DNA of 35,252 nucleotides from a virus: positions 1-35,252 of the IMG/VR virus record IMGVR_UViG_3300042890_001861; one strand, 5' to 3'. The notes beneath the pieces were generated by a model that was not told the origin of the DNA, made no database searches, and saw only the letters and a list, made by a program, of their open reading frames with translations. Made by a program: the position numbers and the translations under genes. This document shows, in pieces, positions 1-7,225 of this stretch. Each line of letters begins with the position of its first letter. The stretch's first letter is position 1.

Positions 1-127
1 GCTTTTTAGTTTCTTCTGAGCGTTCGGCTATTCGTGTTACTTTTGAACTATTAACCCCGTTTTCGCCTCTATATCGTCTAACGTTTCCCCTTACTGATTC
101 CAAACTATTGAAATCTAATTTATGATT
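1..127. repeat. Terminal direct repeat, copy 1 (circular assembly overlap)
   Basis: Bases 1-127 are identical to bases 35126-35252. Both copies lie inside the same metallophosphoesterase reading frame, which is continuous when the ends are joined. A 127-bp exact overlap is what a de Bruijn assembler with k=127 leaves on a circular contig. I therefore read it as an assembly overlap on a circular or circularly permuted genome, not a biological terminal repeat. The unique length is 35,125 bp. Confidence 0.95.
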
Positions 128-241
128 CTCAAAAATCATTCTTGCAATAGCCATCGTTGAAGCTTTTGAAAATTTATCCAGATATTGCAGGATAATATCT
201 TTTTTGTAAGTTGTAGCGTTTTGGTTTCCTTTTGTTGACAT
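1..241 (-). CDS. Metallophosphoesterase, N-terminal part (gene crosses the contig ends)
   Basis: This is the 5' part of the gene whose remainder is at 34341-35252. The ATG at 241-239 opens a frame starting MSTKGNQNATTYKK that runs off base 1 and continues at base 35125 of the circle. The full product is 341 aa. The first ~60 residues, before the phosphoesterase domain, are rich in short helices (IILQYLDKFSKASTMAIARM) and look like a small helical, possibly DNA-binding, domain; that is inference. A TTG inside the C-terminal fragment is not the real start, because the frame stays open upstream to this ATG. The gene starts 35 nt after the lysozyme stop. Confidence 0.88.
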   Translation of the reverse strand, partial: MSTKGNQNATTYKKDIILQYLDKFSKASTMAIARMIFENHKLDFNSLESVRGNVRRYRGENGVNSSKVTRIAERSEETKK

Positions 242-275
242 AATTTTAAGTTTTAAATTAGCTTATAAATATACT

Positions 276-731
276 TTATAAGGTTTTTTGAAAATATACT
301 AAAGCTTCTTTTTTTCGTCTATTTACCAAACCTTGAACAACGACTTTATTTGACTTTGTCCATCTTTTAAATTCCGATTTAATAGCTAAATCATTCGGGT
401 TTTCGTTTACTTTTTTTAATAGTGTTGAACTTGCAAAATTACCCGTTCCTACATTGTAAGCAAATGAAGTCAAAGCATTAAATTGATTTTGCGTTAATTC
501 TACTTTAACCATTTCATTAACTCTTTTAGCAAACCTATCAGCAACTTCCTTAAATATTTCAAGGGCATACTCTTTTGTGATTTCATCATCTAGTAAAGTC
601 ACTCTTTTACCATCTGGATAGTAAGTGTTACCATATCCAATAGTGCTAACTTTAGCCGAACAAAGATAAGGCGTAAGACTAAGACCTTCAAATTCACATA
701 TCAATTTATAGCCGTTTTTATCAAGTTTCAT
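276..731 (-). CDS. Endolysin, GH24 T4-type lysozyme (muramidase)
   Basis: The 151-aa protein fits a single-domain phage lysozyme that cleaves the MurNAc-GlcNAc bond of peptidoglycan. The N-terminus has the family signature: catalytic Glu15 in EFEGLSLTPY, then TIGYGNT. Aligned to T4 lysozyme (Glu11, Asp20, Thr26) the triad is Glu15-Cys24-Thr30, so Cys replaces Asp, the E-8aa-D/C-5aa-T variant known in some phage endolysins. A C-terminal helical GH24 region follows (QNQFNALTSFAYNVG, then the FKRWTK and GLVNRRKKE signatures). There is no signal peptide, so export should need a holin. Candidate holins lie just upstream at 834-1734. The gene has its own structured leader (743-801) and promoter-like site. 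Confidence 0.92.
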   Translation of the reverse strand: MKLDKNGYKLICEFEGLSLTPYLCSAKVSTIGYGNTYYPDGKRVTLLDDEITKEYALEIFKEVADRFAKRVNEMVKVELTQNQFNALTSFAYNVGTGNFASSTLLKKVNENPNDLAIKSEFKRWTKSNKVVVQGLVNRRKKEALVYFQKTL

Positions 732-742
732 ATTTATAAAGT

Positions 743-801
743 AAAAAATCCCTAATCACTCGCTACAAATGAAAAGGGATGTTATTTTTTTTATGTAGCG
801 A
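743..801 (-). promoter_or_regulatory. Structured leader of the lysozyme gene: interleaved inverted repeats plus U-run
   Basis: In the minus-strand RNA, TCGCTACA (801-794) can pair with TGTAGCGA (767-760), and ATCCCT (780-775) with AGGGAT (753-748). The second 3' arm is followed directly by six Us (748-743). The two pairings interleave, giving H-type pseudoknot topology with loops of about 13, 7 and 6 nt. They could also act as competing antiterminator and terminator-like hairpins. The lysozyme AUG lies 12 nt after the U-run. The pairing is read directly; function is inferred. Confidence 0.55.
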
Positions 802-805
802 TTAC

Positions 806-813
806 CAAATGTA
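806..813 (-). promoter_or_regulatory. Bacteroidota-type promoter -7 element upstream of lysozyme
   Basis: The minus strand reads TACATTTG, a full match to the Bacteroidota TAnnTTTG -7 consensus. A TTTG at 833-830 could serve as a -33 element, but the 16-nt spacing is a little short. Transcription would start near 800, exactly at the first arm of the structured leader. Confidence 0.5.
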
Positions 814-833
814 ACTAATTAATTTTGAACAAA

Positions 834-1184
834 CTAATTATCTTTCAATCTTTTTGCACTATTTTTAAATTCAGTTTCAAAATCCTGTGACTTAATAATT
901 TGGTCGAATGTAAAATTATTTAATTCGTCGGCTATGTTTTTATTATGCAACGCCCGTAAATTTTCTTCTTCTAACCTCTTATTTATTTGGTGTTTATCAA
1001 ATCTAATCCAAGCATTTAAAATAATAACTAATAACCCAACAACGGTTGAAACGGTTACTAAATCTGAGTTCAAAGTTGGGAATATTCTATTTATATGTCC
1101 TATACCCTGTAAAGCAACAAACTCAAAAACGTTTACACCCCAAATAACGTAGCCCAAATATTCTGCAATTTTTAAAATTCTCAT
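834..1184 (-). CDS. Small membrane protein with two predicted TM segments, lysis-region
   Basis: The 116-aa protein has hydrophobic stretches at about residues 9-31 (LGYVIWGVNVFEFVALQGIG) and 42-62 (LVTVSTVVGLLVIILNAWI). A charged, probably cytoplasmic tail follows, rich in Lys, Glu and Asn. It is the last of three consecutive membrane proteins before the lysozyme and overlaps the upstream gene by 4 nt (ATGA), so the two are likely translationally coupled. It could be a holin, antiholin or other lysis accessory. No specific family was recognised. Confidence 0.72.
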   Translation of the reverse strand: MRILKIAEYLGYVIWGVNVFEFVALQGIGHINRIFPTLNSDLVTVSTVVGLLVIILNAWIRFDKHQINKRLEEENLRALHNKNIADELNNFTFDQIIKSQDFETEFKNSAKRLKDN

Positions 1185-1402
1185 TCTGTTAATTCTTTTT
1201 CTTTTCTTATGTTATACACCGAGTACCCGCCTACTGCTAAAAATCCTATAAATACAAACTCCTTTACTTCAAACGTTGGAATGAAAGATGGTAAAAAAGC
1301 GTAAATTAACGCACCATAAAAAGAACTTACGCTTTGTATTCTTTTATGCTCAAACTTGCCTTTAGGTCGAAGTGTATCGTTAATTAAATCTTTTAAAATC
1401 AT
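1181..1402 (-). CDS. Small membrane protein, best holin candidate
   Basis: The 73-aa protein has a charged N-terminal segment (MILKDLINDTLRPKGKFEHK) and two hydrophobic stretches at about residues 26-44 (SSFYGALIYAFLPSFIPTF) and 47-64 (EFVFIGFLAVGGYSVY). The C-terminus is short and charged (NIRKEKELTE). Size, topology and position two genes before the lysozyme fit a two-TM (class II-like) holin. It overlaps both neighbours by 4 nt. The call rests on context and hydrophobicity; I cannot tell it from an antiholin. Confidence 0.65.
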   Translation of the reverse strand: MILKDLINDTLRPKGKFEHKRIQSVSSFYGALIYAFLPSFIPTFEVKEFVFIGFLAVGGYSVYNIRKEKELTE

Positions 1403-1734
1403 TTTTTAAATCTGTCCCAATTAAAATTCCTTTCAATCCAAAATATAAAAGGTGTTGCTATTATTAATAAATTCCAAAATATAAAAGTTTGATAATTGAA
1501 TCTTTGGTATTCATCTACAACCTTAAACAATAGATATACACCGCAAAAAATAAAAGAATCCCTTTGTAGTTTGTTAAGTGATTTGTATTTTGTAAAAAAA
1601 ACAATAACAGATGCAAAGTAAACTATAGTGTCTAACGTGTTTAAAGTTTGCCACACCTTAGCGTACCAATCAGTATTTAAAACCGACAAGCACGCTAAAT
1701 TATAGCATAGTAATATGATACCTAAGTTCTTCAT
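1399..1734 (-). CDS. Multi-pass small membrane protein of unknown function
   Basis: The 111-aa protein has three to four hydrophobic stretches, at about residues 3-20, 37-50, 59-72 and 83-99, and short basic connecting loops (KYKSLNKLQRD). It is the first of three overlapping membrane-protein genes that precede the lysozyme. Its start overlaps the stop of the upstream gene by 1 nt (TAATG). It may be a holin partner or an envelope-modifying protein. I do not recognise a family. Confidence 0.68.
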   Translation of the reverse strand: MKNLGIILLCYNLACLSVLNTDWYAKVWQTLNTLDTIVYFASVIVFFTKYKSLNKLQRDSFIFCGVYLLFKVVDEYQRFNYQTFIFWNLLIIATPFIFWIERNFNWDRFKK

Positions 1735-2012
1735 TAATCTCGAGGCCTAGGCGCACCAATTCCAATCGGCACTACTTCAAAAACATTTGCGCCACCTATT
1801 AACGGGTCGCTAAAAGCTTCAACTAAGTGTCCGCTATCCTCAGCACTTTGGATAAAACTTTCTGCATAATTTGAAGTATCAAATCTTTGAGCCTCAAATA
1901 CATTATCTGTATAAGTCACGCCTTTAACCGTAATCCCATCAAGTCCTAAAACTACATCTTTTAGATAGTTTTCTGTTCCTTTGATTCTGATAACTGTTGC
2001 TTTTTCTGTCAT
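1734..2012 (-). CDS. Hypothetical protein, tail-fibre/lysis junction
   Basis: The 92-aa soluble protein has mixed beta-like composition (TVIRIKGTENYLKDVVLG) and a Gly/Pro-rich C-terminus ending GIGAPRPRD. No transmembrane segment, signal peptide or known motif is visible. It lies between a fibre-associated small gene and the membrane-protein cluster, and its stop overlaps the next start by 1 nt. A role as small virion or fibre accessory protein is a guess from position. Confidence 0.65.
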   Translation of the reverse strand: MTEKATVIRIKGTENYLKDVVLGLDGITVKGVTYTDNVFEAQRFDTSNYAESFIQSAEDSGHLVEAFSDPLIGGANVFEVVPIGIGAPRPRD

Positions 2013-2034
2013 TTTATATAAATTTTATTAGTTA

Positions 2035-2304
2035 CTAATAATTAATCGTATTTATTACTACTTGTTCTTTAATTGGTTGCAATTCCATAGACGTAGGGTT
2101 TACTAATTCTTCAACCCAACTAATCATAATTGATTGTTCTATATCTTTAATTGGAATAAATGTATTAGATGAAGGTAATGGTAGCTCTAATGTTCCTCCA
2201 ATACTCTCAAATCCCTCTAAAGAATAATCCCAAGTTAATTGTATAATAACATCATTGAAGTTTTCTAATGAGTTAACATATCTTATTGATTTTATTTTTA
2301 TCAT
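2035..2304 (-). CDS. Small tail-fibre-associated protein (hypothetical)
   Basis: The 89-aa protein resembles short conserved phage proteins often found directly after tail fibre genes, with an N-terminal beta-hairpin-like segment (VNSLENFNDVIIQLTWDY), a central Gly/Pro/Ser stretch and a C-terminal helix with the motif IMISWVEE. Similar proteins are usually uncharacterised. It starts 3 nt after the stop of the 802-aa fibre gene, which fits a fibre chaperone or accessory role. That role is inferred only. Confidence 0.65.
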   Translation of the reverse strand: MIKIKSIRYVNSLENFNDVIIQLTWDYSLEGFESIGGTLELPLPSSNTFIPIKDIEQSIMISWVEELVNPTSMELQPIKEQVVINTINY

Positions 2305-2306
2305 AT

Positions 2307-4715
2307 TTAATTATTTGCTATTACTATCCAGTTCGTGCCTGTTGAAACTACGTGTATATACTTATTTACAACTCCTAAAGTTGCAGTAGTAACTCCGTCA
2401 ATAGTTTGTGATGAAGTTGTAGCTACTGTTACAACCGATGCGCCTGTGTTTTTTATAATATAATGTTTTCCAGTACAACCAACCGCAGTTGGTAAAGTTG
2501 CAGTTACTATTCCGCTTGTAATGTTTATTAAATAATCCGAAGTTTTAATAGCATAATTTGCAGTTTCGGCTCGGTATGGTAACACTACACTACCATTTAC
2601 AACTTCTATTGCTCTAAAATCGGCAGCTGATGTTAAAGTAGGGTTTATATAAAGACCTCTTGTGATTCCACTTGCACCACCTGTTTGGTTAATTGTAGCG
2701 TTGTAAGTTATTGCGTTAGTTGTACCAGTTCCAGATGTTGGAGAAAAAGGTCTATTAATAGTTAATAAATCAACATTTCCCGAAGTAGTTGCAAAAACAG
2801 TTCCACTATAAGTTAAACTTCCTATTCCTGATAAAGTTGTAACGACTACTTGTGTTGTTGTTACTACTCCAGCTTTACTAACTTTAAATTGACTAACTCC
2901 ACCAACTTGTAAATCCATTAAATTAGCACTCGCTCCAGATGCAGTATTTGTTACATTTAATTTTAATGCTATTGGATTACCTGTTGTATTCCAAGTTTGA
3001 GCCAAATCTAAAACACCAATTGCGGAAGTTCCTGTTTGTGTAGCACCAACCCCTGTTATTAATCCTGTATAGCTTGGTGATGCTGAGTTTAATTTTAAAG
3101 CTAAAGCATCAAAAACACCATTAGAACTAACCGCATTACTACTACCATCTGTCGGGGTTGCATCGACTGAAGGTATATCACTTAAATGTGCTATCGTTCC
3201 GTTACTGTCTTGTAGTGTGTATTTTCGGGTATCTGTTAATAAATCAGTTGAAATTCTAGCCATAATAGCACCATCTTTAGATAATACCGTTTGTCCATTC
3301 TCGTCAGCACTTGCATTTTCACCCAATAGATTAACATAACTAAAACCGTTTTCAAAACCAGCGCCACCACCTAAAGAATTAACGTGTCGGCCCACATTGT
3401 CATAACCAGCACCCGAACCAACGCTAAACACTTCATCGATTAAATCGTGGTTATTATCTAAAACCTCTTGAAGTGTTGGTATTACTATATTTTCATAAGT
3501 ATAATTCCCGCTTCCATCACAATAAAAAGTTATTGCCTGACCTATTTTATCTAAAAATACCGTACCGTCTGTAATTCCGTTTAATGTTTTGCCACTTCCA
3601 ACTGCTATAATGATTTTGAACGCAGCGATTCCAACTGTTTGGTGTGCATCTTGAATGGTTATTGTTTTGCCAGCGATAACGCCCGAACTCGGCAAAGTCC
3701 ATGTTCTGTTAGCAGTTAAATCAACGCTCGTTATCGCTCTTGTAGTACTAGCTAATATCGTAGCGTTTGCATCGCCTATAGTTTGAATGGTATTGATAAA
3801 TCCTAAGTTAACTAATTCTAAAGCGTTTGACAAAGATAAGGCACTATCGTATCTAAGTGGTACATTCGCACCGTAATAACCGCCAGCATTTAAACCAAAT
3901 TTTTGAGTGCCACCAAAGTCTGAAAGTCCACGACCAGCAAGAATAAATATGTCTTGACTTGTTATAAATCCGCCATCCCCGTGAACCGCCTTAGTAGTGT
4001 ATAATGTATTTCCGCTACCACCAAGAGCAATAAAAGGCATTGCTTCAACTAACCAACTATCAGTAGCTAATTTAGTTAAGATAAAAGCACTTCCTCCATT
4101 ACCTACCAATCCTAAAGGGTCTGTTAATGTAACCCCAACCGCTCCAGCTACTGTAAAAGTAACATTGTTTGTGTTTATCGCTTGTAAATAAATTCTGTCT
4201 CCAATTCCAAAAGCAACGGTTGCGTTTGTTGGAATGGTAACTGTTTTATTTGAAGTACTTGAAAAAGGTATTAAGCTATTAGAATCCGCTAATACTAAAG
4301 TGTAAGTAGTTCCCGTTTGTGTTGGTCGAATTGTTAAATTACCTCCTCCAACATCGGACATAGTCGCAAATGGGTTTACTCCCGTTGGAGCGTTTGCATT
4401 TTGAATAGCTTGTAATTGGTCGTTAGTCAATCCCGTAATATTTAAATAAGGTGTGTAACTTAACGCTATTAACCTCGCTAATAACAAAGCAACCGTGGCA
4501 AAGGTTTCGTCTACATTTGCTCCCGTTTCATCTCTAACTATTATGTTAGCTATTGGGACTTCAATATTTGGAACATTTGCACCGTTTTTACATTGAAGTA
4601 TATAAGTTTGAGCAACGGAATCTAAAACAATATCAAAAGAACTAATATTAACTTCTTTTGAGTTGTTATTAAATAAGTGCCAAAATCCGCTAGTTCTTTT
4701 GATTATTTCAAACAT
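2307..4715 (-). CDS. Large tail fibre / receptor-binding protein
   Basis: The 802-aa protein is rich in Thr, Ser, Gly, Val and Asn with few charges, typical of beta-structured fibres. The N-terminal ~130 residues are more globular and probably attach to the baseplate. The middle holds repeated beta segments, including two separate stretches of the form TIPTNATVAFG and TLPSSGVIAGKTITIQD. The C-terminal ~80 residues (VTATLPTAVGCTGKHYIIKNT onward) form a compact beta domain of a kind common at phage fibre tips. It is the longest gene downstream of the baseplate block and overlaps the upstream gene by 1 nt. Host receptor binding is inferred. Confidence 0.8.
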   Translation of the reverse strand: MFEIIKRTSGFWHLFNNNSKEVNISSFDIVLDSVAQTYILQCKNGANVPNIEVPIANIIVRDETGANVDETFATVALLLARLIALSYTPYLNITGLTNDQLQAIQNANAPTGVNPFATMSDVGGGNLTIRPTQTGTTYTLVLADSNSLIPFSSTSNKTVTIPTNATVAFGIGDRIYLQAINTNNVTFTVAGAVGVTLTDPLGLVGNGGSAFILTKLATDSWLVEAMPFIALGGSGNTLYTTKAVHGDGGFITSQDIFILAGRGLSDFGGTQKFGLNAGGYYGANVPLRYDSALSLSNALELVNLGFINTIQTIGDANATILASTTRAITSVDLTANRTWTLPSSGVIAGKTITIQDAHQTVGIAAFKIIIAVGSGKTLNGITDGTVFLDKIGQAITFYCDGSGNYTYENIVIPTLQEVLDNNHDLIDEVFSVGSGAGYDNVGRHVNSLGGGAGFENGFSYVNLLGENASADENGQTVLSKDGAIMARISTDLLTDTRKYTLQDSNGTIAHLSDIPSVDATPTDGSSNAVSSNGVFDALALKLNSASPSYTGLITGVGATQTGTSAIGVLDLAQTWNTTGNPIALKLNVTNTASGASANLMDLQVGGVSQFKVSKAGVVTTTQVVVTTLSGIGSLTYSGTVFATTSGNVDLLTINRPFSPTSGTGTTNAITYNATINQTGGASGITRGLYINPTLTSAADFRAIEVVNGSVVLPYRAETANYAIKTSDYLINITSGIVTATLPTAVGCTGKHYIIKNTGASVVTVATTSSQTIDGVTTATLGVVNKYIHVVSTGTNWIVIANN

Positions 4716-5560
4716 TATCTTACTATTTTAAAAGTGAAATCTCCACTTGCTGGATTTACTGAACCGCCTGATTTGTTATGTACAACAAAGGATATTTCGT
4801 CATTTGCAGTTGCTATTGGATAACCTACTATTAAATCAGCAGTTATTAAAGCTACTGGATAAGTCATTTGAACAAAATCGCCAACTCTTGCACCAATAAC
4901 CGAAGCTACAACAACTACACTCGAATTACTTCCTATACTTCCAATATCAATAGTTTCTGTAGATTCAATTACAGTATCTAACGGAGCAGTATAAATACTA
5001 GGCTCGGTGTTTTGGTTAATGTCGTTTAACTCTAGTTTCATACCATCAATAAACAACTTCTCTCCACTACCAAAGCTATCACTTTGTGCGACATATTGAA
5101 AGGTTACAACGTCTGTTTCTAACAAAGGTATCATTATTTGGTTATAGTAACAATTCCAATTACCCTCTACAAATCCGCTTGTTGCATCTAATGTTTGAGT
5201 GAAAGTTGTATCTGCTATATTGATTCCGTTTACGAAAATTTTAATTGTAAAATCAACTATTGAACTCGGATTGCTTTTATATAACCAATATTGTAAAATG
5301 TAATTACCATCTACTTCAATTGTTGTGTCCATAGAAGTACCCGTACGATTAAACTCAAACTCGCCAGTATCTAAGAAAGTAACTTTTAAACAAGAGTTAC
5401 CGTACATATACTTCTCGGTTGTGTTGTCGGCTTGTCCATTACTACCTCCGCTTACAGTATTCCAAGTAAAACTTGGCGAAATTGGAAATAAAAATTCTTT
5501 ATTTAATAAATTAGGCGTTGTTATTGCCTTGTTTTGATATGATAAAATACCTAGTGCCAT
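4715..5560 (-). CDS. Tail appendage protein with carbohydrate-binding-like N-terminal domain
   Basis: The 281-aa protein appears to have two modules. Residues ~15-195 look like a jelly-roll carbohydrate-binding fold: aromatic and Gly/Ser-rich strands, and a KLFIDGMKLEL strand near the end as in many CBM-like domains. Residues ~200-281 (IDIGSIGSNSSVVVVASVIG onward) match a small beta module often found at the C-terminus of phage fibre proteins, ending in FTFKIVR. It lies in the fibre gene cluster and may bind surface glycans. No catalytic motif is visible. Confidence 0.7.
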   Translation of the reverse strand: MALGILSYQNKAITTPNLLNKEFLFPISPSFTWNTVSGGSNGQADNTTEKYMYGNSCLKVTFLDTGEFEFNRTGTSMDTTIEVDGNYILQYWLYKSNPSSIVDFTIKIFVNGINIADTTFTQTLDATSGFVEGNWNCYYNQIMIPLLETDVVTFQYVAQSDSFGSGEKLFIDGMKLELNDINQNTEPSIYTAPLDTVIESTETIDIGSIGSNSSVVVVASVIGARVGDFVQMTYPVALITADLIVGYPIATANDEISFVVHNKSGGSVNPASGDFTFKIVR

Positions 5561-5571
5561 AGTTTTAAATT

Positions 5572-6036
5572 TTAGTCGTTAGTTTCGTAAAAACCATTAA
5601 TAGTGTAATCAGTAGCTATTAACATAGGTCGCCCGTTTTTAATTGTTCCCGTTGTTGTTCCTCCGATAAACTGCATTACAATACAAGTAGATGTACCAAG
5701 TTGACTTCCATTTATGTAGAAGATTTTATTATCTTTTGGTTTAAACTCTGCAGTTGTAAAAGTTGCGTATGTACTTAGCGTTGGTAAGGTAGAACTTCCG
5801 AAAACTTTTATAATCCCATTAACGTAGACTTTGTTGCCTACTTTGTTAAAGTCTAAATTATAATCAGCACTTGCATAGGTTTTAGTTATTACATTTGTTG
5901 TAGCATCTGTATCGTTTACAGAAGATTTCCAAAGTTCGTTAGTGTACTCTAAAAGCGCATTTCTAACTTTTACAATTGTTACTACAATTGATATAAAAGC
6001 GTTTACCGTTGATGTGAATGTAGCTTTATTTGCCAT
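5572..6036 (-). CDS. Small tail/fibre protein
   Basis: The 154-aa protein has a helical N-terminus (NAFISIVVTIVKVRNALLEY) and a beta-rich C-terminal half (YNLDFNKVGNKVYVNGIIKV, then GRPMLIATDYTINGFYETN). This looks like a short trimeric-fibre subunit with a head-binding helix and a beta tip. It sits between a baseplate gene and the CBM-like appendage gene and is co-oriented with both. I recognise no family. Confidence 0.65.
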   Translation of the reverse strand: MANKATFTSTVNAFISIVVTIVKVRNALLEYTNELWKSSVNDTDATTNVITKTYASADYNLDFNKVGNKVYVNGIIKVFGSSTLPTLSTYATFTTAEFKPKDNKIFYINGSQLGTSTCIVMQFIGGTTTGTIKNGRPMLIATDYTINGFYETND

Positions 6037-6040
6037 TTTA

Positions 6041-7225
6041 TTAAGTTGTTAAAAATTCTATGTTATCAAATTCCGTATCGTCAAATTCTCCGTTTGTTAT
6101 AGTTGTAATCCATTCGTTAAATGCATATCCTTGCCAAAGTTCAACTCCATTACCTACTCCGTTTGGTTTAACTACAATTGAATATACGCCATTAGCATAA
6201 GTGTAAGTTTGTAAATCGTCTAAATATAATCTATTGCCAGTAATTGAATAAACGTTTGATGTTAAAACCAAAACGTTATTTTCCCAAAGTTCATATTCAA
6301 AACTTGGAAGTGTAAAAGGTATTTTATTAAAATCAATGTACATTCCAAACGTTCCAACTCCTATATTGAAGTTTGCTAAAGTGTAAATTGAATTGTTAAA
6401 GACAAACCTTGCAGACGGAGCAAACGGCTGGAATAAACCATAGCTAAAAGGCAAAGTTTCATCTTGTGGATTAATTGTAAATTCAGCTGGTAAAAAGTTT
6501 GTTTGGTCAACCCTTTCATTTGCTTGAAAATCATTAACCGTAACACGTTGACTATCTACATAAATAAACGGACTGTCAAACATCGCATCCAATCTGTCGT
6601 TGATGAATAAATCAACGTTATCAATTAGATACTTTCGTTTATATGTCGTTATATTTCTGAAATTAGTTTGCTTACCGCTATATTTAGTGTATTGCGTTAA
6701 ATTCTTTTCATTAACTGGACTTTGGTCGTAACAGTTAACTATTCGTACCGATTGAATTTTAAAACTCGCTAAATCGTAAGCTATTCCGTTAATTTCAGTT
6801 GGAGAATAGAAGTCAAAACGTGTTGATAAGTCGGGATAAGTAACTAAGAAGTTGTAAGAATACCATTTGTTACCGTTTGTATTATCGGTTATTCTTAAAA
6901 ATAAAGGCGTTGTATAAAAGTCAATTCCTATAAATCCGAAAGTATATTCAATTTGTTGAACTCCAAACCTATCAATAAAACCATTATAATAAAAGTTACT
7001 ACTTATGTTAGCTTTTACCGTTTCGCATTGGTCCACTAATTCAACAGTAATCCCACCAACAAAGCTAATATCTGTAACTTCATTTGTAATAACGTGGAAT
7101 AGTTCGTTTGGTTTTTGTACTACAAAACCCTTATAATTTAGTTTGGCTATTGGAGTGTCGTCGCCTCGCTTCGCACTTGCAAAGTCATTTTTATACAACT
7201 TGAAAAAACTAAAATCTCTATTCAT
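6041..7225 (-). CDS. Baseplate / upper tail-tip protein
   Basis: The 394-aa protein is rich in aromatic and Asn residues with many beta strands and no transmembrane segment. It follows the large tail-tip gene with a 1-nt overlap and precedes the fibre genes, the usual place for a baseplate or fibre-anchoring protein. The N-terminus (MNRDFSFFKLYKNDFASAKR) is basic. The C-terminus is acidic and ends GEFDDTEFDNIEFLTT. The function is assigned from position and composition only. Confidence 0.68.
   Translation of the reverse strand: MNRDFSFFKLYKNDFASAKRGDDTPIAKLNYKGFVVQKPNELFHVITNEVTDISFVGGITVELVDQCETVKANISSNFYYNGFIDRFGVQQIEYTFGFIGIDFYTTPLFLRITDNTNGNKWYSYNFLVTYPDLSTRFDFYSPTEINGIAYDLASFKIQSVRIVNCYDQSPVNEKNLTQYTKYSGKQTNFRNITTYKRKYLIDNVDLFINDRLDAMFDSPFIYVDSQRVTVNDFQANERVDQTNFLPAEFTINPQDETLPFSYGLFQPFAPSARFVFNNSIYTLANFNIGVGTFGMYIDFNKIPFTLPSFEYELWENNVLVLTSNVYSITGNRLYLDDLQTYTYANGVYSIVVKPNGVGNGVELWQGYAFNEWITTITNGEFDDTEFDNIEFLTT

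Noticed and set aside
1-127. Biological direct terminal repeats
   Set aside because: The exact length of 127 and a continuous reading frame across the joined ends point to an assembler k-mer overlap on a circular contig.
3997-4191. Plus-strand open frame inside the tail fibre gene
   Set aside because: It lies wholly within a well-supported minus-strand gene and has no domain or neighbour support. Other plus-strand frames (for example 8132-8395, 9683-10195, 13633-13959, 31688-31969, 33598-33918) are rejected for the same reason.
2307-4715. Diversity-generating retroelement target in the fibre gene
   Set aside because: There is no reverse transcriptase gene and no visible template repeat anywhere in the window.
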